From positions 216,824,997 through 216,884,996 of the forward strand of contig NC_081406.1 of assembly GCF_030272615.1 (NCBI RefSeq): a stretch of 60,000 bases of DNA. Reading direction: 5' to 3'. Origin of the DNA: Cryptomeria japonica. Its lineage: Eukaryota; Streptophyta; Pinopsida; Cupressales; Cupressaceae. This document shows positions 11,463 through 23,874 of the stretch, piece after piece (position 1 is the stretch's first letter; each line of letters begins with the position of its first letter). The position numbers and the translations under genes are program-made. The notes under the pieces are model-generated. The model did no database searches. It was not told where the DNA came from and worked only from the letters and a program-made list of their open reading frames with translations.

Positions 11463-12480
11463 ATGGAAAACTTGAGTAAGCACTTGGAAAGAGCTCTTTC
11501 AGACTATGATTCAGAAAAAGTAAAGAATATCAAACTTGAGGATGATCTAAAGGTTGCATAGGATATTATTCAAGCACTTAAAGAGAATTTCACTATTGCA
11601 AGAAACATGAGAAGAGAACTTTGTGAAAAGGTGTAGAATAATGAAGATGAAAAGGAAACTCTTAATGATCTGGAAAACAAGCTAAGACAAGAAAACACTA
11701 CAATGAAGAATGAGATGCAAGATATGACTATGATATTTTGTAAAGAAAATGAAAATCAGAAGAAGAATGAAGAAGAATTGGTTAGAAGACTGAATGATGT
11801 TGGAAATGAAAATGCAAGACTCGGTCATGGAAATGATATGTTGAAGATAGATCTAATGCATACACAAAATGACAGAACTAAACTCATGAGATAGAAAGAA
11901 ATGTGGGAGATTGAACTGATAGTTGCAAATCAACACAAGGAGAAATTCAAGAAAAGTTTAGAAGAACTTGTTGACATGCTAAAGAATCAAAAACCTAATG
12001 GTGATACAAATGGCCTTGGCTTTGAAGTTGGTGAAAGCTTCGGTACTACAAACAATCATGATCATAGTAAACTAGTAAGACAACCTAATGCTTACAAATT
12101 CAATGGGAAATGTTATAGCTGTAACAAGTATGGTCATAGAGAAAATCAGTGTAGATCTAGGAACTATCAGAACACTAATACACCCACTGGTCAATGTTCT
12201 AAGTGCAACAAAGTTGGTCATAATTTAGAAAACTGCAGAATGAATGTAAGATGTTATGTTTGTGGATGATTTGGACACCTATCTAATCAATGTAGAACAC
12301 ATACTGACATAGGATATGGGAAAGCTATTAAAAAAAAAGAATATAACTTGCTATGCTTGTAACAAGATTGGACATATTGCAAAATTTTGTAGAAGCAAGT
12401 CCCCACTGGCAAATAACAAAGGCCCTAGCTTGAAAGGTAAAGAAAAGGTTGAAGAGGTAAAGCAAGAATTCTCAAAATAA
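11463..12480 (+). pseudogene. nonaut-B ORF1: coiled coil plus four CCHC knuckles (gag-like, decayed)
   Basis: Start chosen at the ATG of MENLSKHLERAL, 57 bp after the primer site. The first ~190 codons are Lys/Glu/Asn rich with heptad-like leucines (coiled coil). Then come CYSCNKYGHRENQC, CSKCNKVGHNLENC, a third interrupted by a stop (CYVCG-stop-FGHLSNQC) and, after a frameshift at the A-run near 12331, CYACNKIGHIAKFC. No capsid-like core is visible. It probably acts as a nucleic-acid-binding gag-like protein of the particle. Stops lie near 11561, 11635, 11893 and 12268. It is homologous in layout to ORF1 of nonaut-C. Confidence 0.75.
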
Positions 12481-12880
12481 TGGATCAGAAAATCAGATTA
12501 GAATGTTGATGGGAATACTCCTCCACTGGCAAAATAGAGTATCACTCGACCAGCAAGAGACTCTTCATCTAACTGAAGGAAAATCCTTTGGGGGTTTAGC
12601 AACAGATTGAAAAACATGCTATAATACCCTTAGTTGATGGTAAGAAGTTGAATTACTTCTATACCGGTAGATGAGTTAAGTTGTGACTTAAACCGACGAG
12701 CATTAATTGTGGTAGTTGGAGAAAATAACATTATAAAGCAAGTGTTTTGGCTCCTTTTTCATTCACCGAGCATTCAAATCTTCGAGAGCACGAAATTCCT
12801 GAGCGAAGGCATCCCTAGCGAAGAAGTGAAGTAGTTCATCCAAGCATTCATCGTAAAGGAAAATTGAGGTATTTATAATC
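12481..12880 (+). other. nonaut-B ORF1-ORF2 spacer
   Basis: 400 bp without a convincing reading frame. It precedes the ORF2 ATG and would be the intergenic leader of ORF2 if both are expressed from one transcript. I see no recognisable splice or regulatory signal. Confidence 0.4.
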
Positions 12881-15800
12881 ATGGCATCCTCATTCACTCC
12901 TAAATTTATTGCAAACCCTATTGTGATTGAAGTAATCAAGCGCCCTAGACCTGTATTCAAGCTTGTTCACAAAATTGCAAAGAAAGAAGATACCATAGGT
13001 GCATTTTCTCAAATTCCTAAGGGAGTAGTATATACTGAAGACCCTAAGCTATACATACATTGTCATATAGAGGAATTAGGTGATGATGAGATCAAAAATA
13101 TGTATAGGACTGTGATTTATGACGAATCTAGAAATATCAAGTTGGAACATAAGACAGTGGAAACCCTAGGTTTTATTGAAATCCTTAGTATCCTAGATTT
13201 TCCCAAGGATACTATAAGGATTGTGTTAAGTAGAGTTCATGGTGAATTCTTCTAGTTGGATTCGATTCATAAGATCACCAAGGAAGTCATTAAGGCAGTA
13301 ACAGGGTTACCTTCCACTGTTAGTAGACCTGACAAAAGTAAAAGAGTCCCAAATGACACAGTGATAGATCTAACCAGTGCTACTTTTGACAAAAGGTCTC
13401 TAAGGGTAAATGATGTGAAGGACATAAATTTAAGATTTATTAGTATGATCTTAGGTTACAAAGCTACACATGCAAATAGGTTAAACTCAGTGTCAAGCCT
13501 ATGTATCAAAAGTGCATATGACAAGGTTAACAATAATGCTAGAATAGGTGTGTGTGAATGGCTCAAAGATGAATTGATAGACAATCTGGAGAAGATAAAG
13601 GGAGATAAGAAAGGAACCTTTAGATTTAGAAATTTACTTGTATGTTTAATGCTATACATTACAAAATAATTACCCGGTATTGGTGCAAGAGATTTTGGCC
13701 TTGATATACTAGTAGGAAAGCAACTATTGGATCTACTAAACAACATGGGAGATAACAGGGAGAAAAACTTAAATGAATATTTTCAAGCATTGAAGGAATG
13801 AATGAAAACAAGAATAAGACTATCACAAGCTATTGTAGATAAATATCAGAAAGAAATTTGTTTTGTAATCAAGAAAGATGAAATCTAGATGGAGGCAGTT
13901 GTCCCTAGAACTATCCGGGTAACTAAAATGGGCTATGAAATAGATGACAATATGATAGAAACTTATGCAAAAGCCCTCCTTGAAGCACCAAAGGAACCCA
14001 TTGAAAAGGTCTTTGGAAATGCAGAAACAATTGATAGTGGAATTCAGTCTAGGAAAAGGGTAAAGAAAGTTGAAGCAATAGTGAGGAAAGGAACCCGATA
14101 GGCAAAAGCAATTAAGGAAGATGTACTGAAACAAATTGGTATAAAAGAAACTGAGTTGGAAGGACTTCAACCCAAAGCTCATCTTTCACCGGTTGGAACT
14201 TCCTCTAAGAGTGATATACCAGTGGTATTTAAAAGGGTAGAAAGGAAAAGAAAACCCTCACCACCACCCTCACCTACACCCAAAAGAACCAGACAAAAGC
14301 AACAGGCAGTGAGGCCTCCAGTGAAAAAGATGACTCCTAAGAAGAAGAAGGTAAAACAAGAGATTGCTCCACTAGATAAACTCTTAAGTGAAATAACTGA
14401 AGATGGTAAGTTGAAGAACATAAGGAAATTGTACAATACACTTTCTACTAATGACAAAGAAAGCATTGAAAATAGTGTAATTTTACACTTAGATATATAT
14501 AAGAAATTTTTGATGGAAATAGTTGATCAAATACTTAATGATCTATATAGAAGACTAGAAGCTAGAAGGGTAGCTATTGTTGAGCTGAATAAGAAAATTA
14601 AGATTGAGAAACTACTTGTAGTGCATCCAGTAAACTCACCGAATGAGATAGACAAACTAATTAGTGAAGCTAACCAGACAATATTTTCAACTGTTCACCA
14701 ACATGTAACACTAATGGCATGTAGAGTGAATGAAGTCTCTGAGGAAACAACAGATGCATGCGATATATTCTCTGTAGAAAAAGAGAAATAGGAAGAATTA
14801 CTAAGACCCAAGGCTATTAAAGTCTATCAAAAGGATAGGGATAAGGGGAAAGGTAAGGTAGGTGGACCTCCCAGCCTTAAAATAACTGATAATGTGCTAC
14901 CACCTCCTTCAGATACTCCACTGACACAAACTATAGATAATCAACTGGCCACTGAGAGTATGAAGACTCCACTAGAGGATACAAATCCTGAATCTAAGAT
15001 TTTGTACACTGTAAATATAGATACTCAAGAAGTAAATGTTGTGCTTGATAGAGAAACCTCTGTGGATAAGAAGGAAGAAGTGACTACTGAGTCACCGACT
15101 GCAGATGTTGAGGTAGAGAAACCTCTGTGGATAAGAAGGAAGAAGTGACTACTGAGTCACCGACTGCAGATGTTGAGGTTAAGGTAATAGATATTGTAAA
15201 TATAAACATAGAAAAACCCACTCAAATAGAGAAACCGGTAGAGGATAACACTGGTAAACCATTAGAAGAACTAGTAGATAAAACTGAAAAATAGTCAAGA
15301 GAACTGACAATGGACAGTACAGAGGTACAAACAGAGAAACCAGAAGTGCATGCAAAGGCCATACCTAAGAAATTGGTAGTTGAGAGCTCAGAGAAACCTT
15401 CTAAGAAATAGATGGAGAAACTAGAATAGGAACAGGTTGAGATACAAGTTCAAACAGAAACAGTGCCACTAGCTAAAATTGAAAAGCCCAAACCCTTACT
15501 TATAGAAATGCAAACACAGATTGACCTACCAGAGGTCGAATCAAGCAAGGTGATTACTACAATAGGTAGCATGGATATTGTGAGAATAGTTGGATAGACA
15601 TCTGGTACTTCTATAGAATAATTCTAACCTACAAATGTAACAGAGGTCTTATTGGATTCAATAAAGAAGATCACAGAGTGCAAAGCTAAATCCTATAAAG
15701 CTATTGATGACACAATTCCCATTCTTAAATTGATAGCACCAAAGTGCATTTTGGATAATAAGGATTCTTTAGGTCAACTAGACACATTGTCTAAGTTCAT

Positions 15801-16193
15801 CACCGACAACATTTTGACTATTGATCAAATAAATGAGAACACATTTAACGAGAGAATGATCAAGGAAAAAGAGAAATTCTTTGAGGAAATTGTAAAGAAG
15901 AACAAGGAGAAAATGGATACCTTATTACCGGAACTTGGAGAGATAATTTTTGATTTCAAGAAACTATATATAGACACCTGTAAAACAAATATTCTAAAAG
16001 AAGATCTATACAAGGAAATCAGCAAAGCACAAGATGAAATTAACAATATTGTTGACAATCTGATAGGCACATCAGACTCATTTTTGGAGATAGAAAAGAA
16101 GATTGTAGATCTTGAAGAGAAAATTGAGAAGTTCAAAAAAGATAAAGAGAAAATAAAGAATAAGGCAAAGAGCTTAAAATGTCAACTTGGTCC
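12881..16193 (+). pseudogene. nonaut-B ORF2 (unknown long protein), main part
   Basis: I do not recognise the function. From the ATG at 12881 about 1,100 codons can be followed, in a few frames, with stops mostly at likely Trp or Gln positions. The N-terminal ~270 residues look globular and include VLSRVHGEFF-stop-LDSIHKITKEVIKAVTGLP. A Lys/Pro-rich middle follows with a nuclear-signal-like stretch (KKMTPKKKKVK, about 14326-14358). Next is a Thr/Glu/Pro-rich repetitive region, then a C-terminal coiled coil (15652-16180). nonaut-C carries a homologue and H a fragment. It is interrupted at 16193 by array G and continues at 23635. Confidence 0.7.
15050..15179 (+). repeat. Perfect 65-bp tandem duplication inside ORF2
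   Basis: Bases 15050-15114 (starting AGAGAAACCTCTGTGG) are repeated exactly at 15115-15179. As 65 is not a multiple of three, the duplication shifts the reading frame and causes the stop near 15146. Perfect identity in otherwise decayed sequence suggests a recent event. Confidence 0.9.
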
Positions 16194-17662
16194 TATTAGT
16201 GAACAGATTTGTCCTTCAAAGATAACTATACAAATAAACTCAAAATGCTCACAATGAAGGACAAAAAGTACTAACAGTTGGATAGATTATCATTGAAGTG
16301 ATAATCTTCCTTTGAATTGAGAGGTACAACTCCCTCTTAGAAGATTTACAAGGAATTAAATTGCTGATATGCTTATTCATCCATAGCCATGAAAATGAAT
16401 GCCAAAGACTTACAAAATAGATATAAATGAAGACCATTAAATCAAAGTTTAATTTTTTGCACTTATGGATAGCATTTGGACTAAAAACTAACAGAGAAAG
16501 TCATTGCTCCAATATGGCTTACTTTCAAGCACATGGACTTGTAATAAATCCACATACACAATTGATTATAATAGAAAAGACAATAATAAACAACTGCAAA
16601 GGCTCAAAGTCCAGCTACAGCCATGAGAAGAATATCAGCAACACAAACATTGAAGATATCATCTCCATTCTATTCATGTCTAGAAATCAACTCAAAGATT
16701 GATATTTTCTGTACAAAGAATTGCTTCGAAAAGCTTCAACTCCTCCCTTACAAACAAAAATCTACTCTCCCTCCCCCACAGGCTACTAGAAGAAAAGAAA
16801 AAGAAGACCATCCCATGCTCTTTCAATCATTTCGCCATAAATAGCTACATGAGATCATTATTCGGTTTTATAACCGAATCTTGAAAAACCTTTTCACTTA
16901 CACTTTTCACTTTCCCCATTACTCTTTTTTATAACATCAAATACTTATAAACATTAGAAATATAATTGTCTAAAGTTTATAATAATATTTGGACAAGTGG
17001 CACTTGAATATTTTAACATAAAATAAAAATATTCATTATGTTGGGCGGACTGAAAATATTTGTGGTAGTCAAAATTTATCTCGGTGCGGGGCCCATACCT
17101 TTTGTTTCCATTGTTGGATCTTCCTCAATTTTTTATATGTTGGCTGAAACCCAGTCTTCTACATTTCGACCAGGGCGATTTTAAAAATGATGTCTGAGTA
17201 AAAGTATATTAGCTACTATGTGCAGGTCTATATGACTATCATAAAATCAGACCTGCAGAGCTTGAACCCTGAACTTCATCGAACAGTTTGAACATCACTG
17301 AACTGTTTGAACTAGGTTCAAACAGTTCACAGTTTGGAGAAAGAATATATGAAATATCACTTGTCACCATGAAATAGAGCTGCTACAAAACACTTAAGTG
17401 AATGTTAGCCCAAAAATTTCCTAGACACAACTTAGAACCTACTGTACCTAAATGAACACTACGAACTCTGTTCAAGAAGGTTCAACGGGTTCATGAGGTT
17501 CAAGAGGTTCAACAGACCAGTGAAACCTAATGCTAAGGATTTAGAAATGATTTATAGGTGGATTAGGGATTGAACCATTGAATTTTTAACAAGACAAAGA
17601 CTCAACTAAAAATTTTGCAAGGCGACTCACTCTTGTTATGAGGTACGAATGACAAGATAGCA
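16194..17662 (-). repeat. Array G LTR copy 1
   Basis: On the minus strand it begins TGCTATCTTGTC and ends CACTAATA (last dinucleotide TA, not CA, in all three copies). It aligns with 19151-20648 and 22135-23634. It contains a patch of repeated GGTTCAA/TTGAACC motifs (17255-17335 and 17467-17515). The weak frames in it are not conserved enough to call a gene. Confidence 0.85.
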
Positions 17663-19150
17663 TTGACGCTGACTAGGGGCCGGGACTGTAAAGGACTAGG
17701 AGAATCCAGAATGTCTTTGGAAAAGATTAGTGCCTAACCATTGGGCAAAAAAGTCAAGAAAAACAAAGCACATGGATCTTCTTGTAGAGGGCGAAGGCAA
17801 CAAGAAAAACCTAACAAGCCAAAACCCGCACTAAACCAAGGCTAAAAATTAAGACAAGCTACACCTAGATCAGACCAAAAATATTAGGTACAGAAATATA
17901 TAGGTAGGAAAATCCTACCATGAGAACTAGAGCCAAGGACTTCTTACACAAAACCATCCACCGGTTGGGAGAAGAAGTAGCCTTTTCTAAAAAATGGCTT
18001 GTGTTCAAATGAAGTAACCCAAAACCATGCTCTTCTGGTAACTTCTTCAATGTTGAACACCAAACTAACAATATGCAAGAGCTTGGTGAATAAACATTCA
18101 TGCCCAAAAAACCATGTTTCATCATGAACTTCTGAATTTTCTGGAAACATCTGCACAGTACTCAAATAATGTTCTATTTCTAGCTGAAAAAAGTAATGTT
18201 CAGAAATTCCTAGGGAAAAGGCTAAATCCTTCTCCTTGAAATCCCCTTCTTCAATGGATGACAAGAACTGCTCTATGATCTCTTCTTCACAAAAAGAAGT
18301 AATATCCAAACCGGTCAACAATTCTTGGGACTGCAACTCTTCATTAGGAAGACATAATATTGCTTTACTGTCAAAATGAAATGATTCTACGAAGGACTCA
18401 TCACAAACTTTTAAACATAAAAAATCATTTTCATCAACTTCATGTATAAGATTGAAAGCTTTATACTCTGTTTGCATGTAAATCTGAAAATGTTCATCCT
18501 TTATACTTTTTGGAACAAGATAACTTTCCATACTATCAAAACTGAAAGTTTCTATTTCTAGGTAAGAGAAAGATCTCAAAAAATCTTTTTCATTCAAGTT
18601 CGTAGGTTCTCCAATGTTGTCTTGATTATTCTCACTTACCATTGTTTGACTTTCATGAAACTGAACTGTTTCTTGCTGAACTTCTCACTCATTCATGACA
18701 AGGTAACTATAGGAGTGAGATGAAATTGATATGACTAGAGCCTCATCATCATCAAATTTTAATTCTTCTTTTAGCTACAATATTTTCTTTGCATAAACTT
18801 GCAAGATTCTTGTCTTTTCTTTCAATTCTTTCAATTTGTGAAATCTGATGCAAAAACTTCTCCATAGAAGAGTGGATGCATGATCATCTTCCACACTAAT
18901 ATTATTTCTAATAGCACGAGAAATGCTTTCTTTGTAATGGTCCAAGAAGTCATGCAACATTTTATCATCTATTGTAATAATTTCCAAGATTGAAGGATCT
19001 GGTCTTTTCCCTTTTCTCATTGTTCTTGCCTTGAGCATGATGTTTATATATAGAGTTGCCAATCTCCTGCACAGAGATAAATCTACAAATCTGAGGAAAC
19101 AAAATGCACTAGTCTTTGATTCCAAATCCCCAGTAGAGTCACCAAAAATC
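17663..19150 (-). other. Array G internal region 1
   Basis: It is bounded by LTR copies 1 and 2. From high to low it contains the primer site (19128-19144, TGGTGACTCTACTGGGG on the minus strand), the orphan ORF, and ~280 bp before the LTR. I see no clear purine tract next to the LTR start, which is unusual. Confidence 0.75.
17944..19125 (-). pseudogene. Array G orphan ORF (copy 1), unknown acidic protein
   Basis: I do not recognise it. One minus-strand frame runs from an ATG at 19125 to 17944 (about 393 codons) with only two stops, near 18775 and 18690. The N-terminal third is basic, with RRLATLYINIMLKARTMRKG and a helical LLWRSFCIRFHKLKELKEK segment. The remainder is Glu/Asp/Phe rich (EEEIIEQFLSSIEEGDFKEK). 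The C-terminus is aromatic (TRRAWFWVTSFEHKPFFRKG). No zinc knuckle or polymerase motif is visible. Copy 2 preserves the same order. It could be a divergent gag or a captured gene. Confidence 0.55.
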
Positions 19151-20648
19151 TATTAGTGAACAGATTTTTCCTTCAAAGATAACTATACAAATAAACTCAA
19201 AATACCCAGAATGAAGGACAAAAAGTATTAATAGTTGGATAGATTATCATTCAAGTGATAATCTTCCTCTAAATTGAGAGGTATAGCTCCCTCTTAGAAG
19301 ATTTACAAGGAATTAAATTGTTGATATGCTTTTAACTAGAAAGCAATAAAGGAAAATAACATTCATCCATAGCCATGAAAATGAATGCCAAAGACTTACA
19401 AAACAGATATAAATGAAGACCATTAAATCAAAGTTTAATTTTCTACACTTATGGATAGCATTTGGACTAAAAACCAACAAAGAAAGTTGTTGCTCCAATA
19501 TGGCTTACTTTCAAGCACATAGACTTGTAATAAATCCACATACACAATTGATTATAATAGAAAAGACATTAATAAACAATTGCAAAGGCTCAAAGTCTAG
19601 CTACAGCCATGAGAAGAATATCAGCAACACAAAGATTGAAGATATCATCTGCATTCTATTCATGTCTGGAAATCAAATCAAAGATTGATATTTTTTGTAC
19701 AAAGCATTGCTTAGAAAAGCTTCAACTCCTCCCTTACAAAAAAAAATCTACTCTCCCTCCCCCATAGGCTACTAGAAGAAAAGAAAAAGAAGACCAATGC
19801 ATGCTCTTTCAATCATTTCGCCATAAATAGCTACATGAGATCATTATTCGGTTTTATAACCAAATCTTGAAAAACCTTTTCACTTATGCTTTTCACTTTC
19901 CCCATTACTCTTTATTATAACATCAAATACTTATAAACATTAGAAATATAATTCTCTAAAGTTTATAATAATATTTGGATAGGTGACACTTGAATATTTT
20001 AACTCAAAATAAAAATATTCATTATGCTGGGCAGACTGAAAATATTTGTGATAGTCAAAATCTATCTCGGTGCGGGGCCGATAACTTTTGTTTCCACCAT
20101 TAGATCTTCCTTAATTTTTTATATGTTGGCCGCAACCTAGTATTCTACATTCTAACCAGAGAGATTTCAAAAATGATTTCCGAGTACAAATATATTAGCT
20201 ACTATGTGCGGGTCTATATGACTGTCATAAAATTAGACCTGCAGAACTTGAACCTTGAACTTCATCAAATAGTTTGAACATCACTGAACTATTTGAACTA
20301 GGTTCAAACGGTTCACAGTTTGGAGAAACAGTGTATGAAATATCACTTGCGACCGTGAAATAGAGTTGTTGCAAAACACTTAAGTGAATGTTAGCCCAAA
20401 AATGTCTTAGACATAACTTAGAACCTAAGGTACCTAAATGAACACTATGAACTCTATCCAAGATGGTTCAAGGGGTTCATGAGGTTCAAGAGGTTCAACA
20501 TACCATTGAAACTTAACGCTAAGGATTTAGAAATGATTTACAGGTGGATTAGGGATTGAACGAATGAATTTTTAACAAGACAAAGACTCAACTAAAAATT
20601 TTGCAAGGCGACTCAGTCTTGTTATGAGGTATGAATGACAAGATAGCA
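19151..20648 (-). repeat. Array G LTR copy 2
   Basis: The central LTR of the array, shared by both element units. It aligns with copies 1 and 3 over its whole length, with scattered substitutions and small indels. Confidence 0.85.
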
Positions 20649-22134
20649 TTGGCTCTGACTGGGGGCCGGGACTAGAAAGGACTAGAAGAATCTAGAATGT
20701 CTTTGGAAAAGATTAGTGCCTAACCATTGGGCAACAGAGTCAAGAAAAAGAAAGCACATGGAGCTTCTTGCAGAGGGCGAAGGCAACAAGAAAAAACTAA
20801 CAAGCCAAAACCCATACTAAACCAAGGCTAAAAATTAAGACAAGTTACACCTAGATCACACCAAAAATATTAGGTACAAAAATATATAGTTAGGAAAATC
20901 CCACCATGAGAACTAGAGCCAAGAACTTCTTACACAAAACCATCTACCAGTTGGGAGAAGAAGCAGCCTTTTCTGAAAAATGGCTTGTGTTCAAATGATG
21001 TAACCCAAAACCATGCTCTTCTGGTAACTTCTTCAATGCTGAACACCAAACTAACAATATGCAGGAACTTTGTGAATACACATTCATGCCCAAAAAACCA
21101 TGTTTCATCATGAACTTCTAAATTTTCTAGAAACATCTGCACAGTACTCCTCAAATAATGTTCTATTTCTGGCTGAAAAAACTAATGCCAGAAATTCCTA
21201 GGGAAAAGGCTAAATCCTTCTCCTTGAAATCCCCTTCTTCAATGGATGACAAGAACTGCTCTATGATCTCTTCTTCACAAAAAGTACTATCCAAATTGGC
21301 CAACAGTTCTTGGGACTGCAACTCTTCATTAGGAAGACATAATATTGCTTTACTATCAAAATGAAATGATTCTACAAAGGACTCATCACAAACTTTTAAA
21401 CATAAAGAATCATTTTCATCAACTTCATGTATAAGATTGAAAGCTTCATATTTTGGTTGCATGTAAATCTGAAAATGTTCATCCTTTATACTTTTGGAAC
21501 ATGATAGCTTTCCATACTATCAAAACTGAAAGTTTCTATTTCCGGGTAAGAGAAAGATCTCAAAAAAAAAATTTCATTCAAGGTCGTAGGTTCTACATTG
21601 TTGTCTTGATTATTCTCACTTACCATTGTTTGACTTTCATGAGACTAAACTGTTTCTTGCTGAACTTCTTTCTCATTCATGATAAGGTAACTGTAGGAGT
21701 GAGATGAAATTGATATGACTAGAGCCTCATCATCATCAAATTTTAATTCTTCTTTCAGCTACAATATTTTCTTTGGATAAACTTGCAAGATTCTTGTATT
21801 TTCTTTCAATTCTTTCAATTTGTGTAATCTGATGCAAAAACTTCTCCATAGAAGAGTGGATGCATGATCATCTTCCACACTAATATTATTTCTAACAACA
21901 CGAGAAATGGTTTCTTTGTAATGCTCCAAGAAGTCATTTAACATTTTATCATCTATTGCAATAATTTCCAAGATTGAAGGATCTGGTCTTTTCCCTTTTC
22001 TCATTGTTCTTTCCTTGAGCATGATATTTATATATAGAGTTGCCAATCTCCCACACAGAGATAAATCTACAAATCTGAGGAAACAAAATGCACTAGTCTT
22101 TGATTCCGAATCCCCAACAGAGTCGCCAAAAATC
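20649..22134 (-). pseudogene. Array G internal region 2 with second copy of orphan ORF
   Basis: It repeats internal region 1. The orphan ORF is more broken: the basic N-terminal part is at 21759-22046, the acidic middle at 21163-21462 and the aromatic end at 20930-21154, in three frames. The stop after KKIL is shared with copy 1, so at least that lesion predates the duplication. The primer site is at 22112-22128 (TGGCGACTCTGTTGGGG on the minus strand). Confidence 0.75.
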
Positions 22135-23634
22135 TATTAGTGAACAGATTTGTCTTTCAAAGATAACTATACAAATAAACTCAAAATGCCCATAATGAAG
22201 GACAAAAAGTACTAACAGTTGGATAGATTATCATTGAAGTGATAATATTCCTCTGAATTGAGAGGTATAACTCCCTCTTAGAAGATTTACAAGGAATTAA
22301 ATTGTTGATATGCTTTTAACCAGAAAGCAATAAAGGAAAATAAAATTCATCCATAGCCATGAAAATATGAATGCCAAAGACTTACAAAACAAATATAAAT
22401 GAAGACCATTAAATCAAAGTTTAATTTTCTGCACTTATGGATAGCATTTGCACTAAAAACTAACAGAGAAAGTCGTTGCTCCAATATGGCTTACTTTCAA
22501 GCACAAAGACTTGTAATAAATCCACATACACAATTGATTATAACAGAAAAGACATTAATAAAAAACTGCAAAGGCTCAAAGTCCAGCTACAGCCATGAGA
22601 AGAATATCAGCAACAAAAAGATTGAAGATATCATCTACATTCTATTCATGTCTGGAAATCAACTCAAAGATTGATATTTTCTATACAAAGCATTGCTTAG
22701 AAAATCTTCAACTCCTCCCTTACAAAAAAAAATCTACTCTCCCTCCCCCACAGGCTACAGGAAGAAAAGAAAAAGAAGACCAACCCATGCTCTTTCAATC
22801 ATTTCGCCATAAATAGCTACATGAGATCATTATTCAGTTTTATAACCAAATCTTTAAAAACCTTTTCACTTATGCTTTTCACTTTCCTCATTACTCTTTT
22901 TTATAACATCAAATACTTATAAACATTAGAAATATAATTGTATAAAGTTTATAATAATATTTGGACAAGTGGCACTTGAATATTTTCACTGAAAATAAAA
23001 ATATTCATTATGTTGGTCGGACTGAAAATATTTGTGACAGTCAAAATCTGTCTCGGTGCGGGGCCCATAACTTTTGTTTCCACTGTTGGATCTTCCTCAA
23101 TTTTTGATATGTTGGCCACAACCTAGTATTCTACATTTTGATTGGAGTGAATTCAAAAATTATGTTTGAGTAAAAATATATTAGCTACTGCGTGCGGGTC
23201 TATATGACTGTCATAAAATCAGACCTGTAGAGCTTGAACCTTGAACTTCATCGAACAGTTTGAACATCACTGAATTGTTTGAACTAGGTTCAAATGGTTC
23301 ACATTTTGGAGAAAGAGTATATGAAATATCACTTGCGATTGTGAAATAGAGCTGGTGTAAAACACTTAAGTGAATGTTAGCCCAATAATGTCTTAGACAC
23401 AACTTAGAACCTGCGGTACCTAAATGAACACTACGAACTCTATTCAAGATGGTTCAAGGGGTTCATGAGGTTCAAGAGGTTCAATAGACCATTGAAACTT
23501 AATGCTAATGATTTAGAAATGATTTACAAGTGGATTAGGGATTGAACCAATGAATTTTTAACAAAACAAAGACTCAACTAAAAATTTTGCAAGGCAACTC
23601 GCTCTTGTTATGAGGTATGAATGACAAGATAACA
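22135..23634 (-). repeat. Array G LTR copy 3 (outer)
   Basis: The outer LTR; on the minus strand it begins TGTTATCTTGTC directly after the TSD. It contains the same TTGAACC-rich patch as copies 1 and 2. Confidence 0.85.
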
Positions 23635-23874
23635 GGTCCTAAACTAGATTTCCTCATTTCTTTGAGAAAAGAAATATCTGAGGCTCTGGTTCTCGGACTC
23701 AAGAGACCAGAAGAGAAAATTTACATACTCACTAGTATAGTTCAGAGAACACAAGAGGCATTATAGGACAGGAAAAGATTCAGTAACAGTTTAAATTTGA
23801 TTTTGATAGATATTTTTTAGATTGTAACCCACCGGTTACAAGAATCTAGGCAGGACACCACTAATAGCGAATGA
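23635..23874 (+). pseudogene. nonaut-B ORF2, C-terminal continuation
   Basis: After array G and its TSD the ORF2 frame resumes with KLDFLISLRKEISEAL and proceeds to a TGA at 23872-23874, with two earlier TAG stops (near 23765 and 23818). The phase agrees with the part left of the array, supporting a simple insertion. Confidence 0.65.

Larger units (their letters stand above)
16194..23634 (-). mobile_element. Array G: LTR-internal-LTR-internal-LTR retroelement
   Basis: Three copies of a ~1.47-1.5 kb LTR alternate with two copies of a ~1.49 kb internal region. The whole array is flanked by a perfect 5-bp TSD, ggtcc at 16189-16193 and 23635-23639. Orientation is minus: the longest open frames and a plant-type primer site just inside the LTR (TGGCGACTCTGTTGGGG at 22112-22128) read that way. 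Without the array the host ORF2 frame continues. There is no gag, RT or integrase. This is a small non-autonomous element in tandem form, probably from unequal recombination between LTRs after a single insertion. Confidence 0.85.

Noticed and set aside
12763-12960. Minus-strand frame at the start of nonaut-B ORF2
   Set aside because: It is antisense to ORF2, whose protein is conserved in nonaut-C.
20225-23447. 78-codon frames in G LTR copies 2 and 3
   Set aside because: They lie wholly in LTR sequence, are broken in copy 1, and include the TTGAACC-rich patch; chance frames are more likely.
16194-23634. CRISPR array or satellite DNA
   Set aside because: The ~2.97-kb periodicity is explained by alternating LTRs and internal regions with a TSD.
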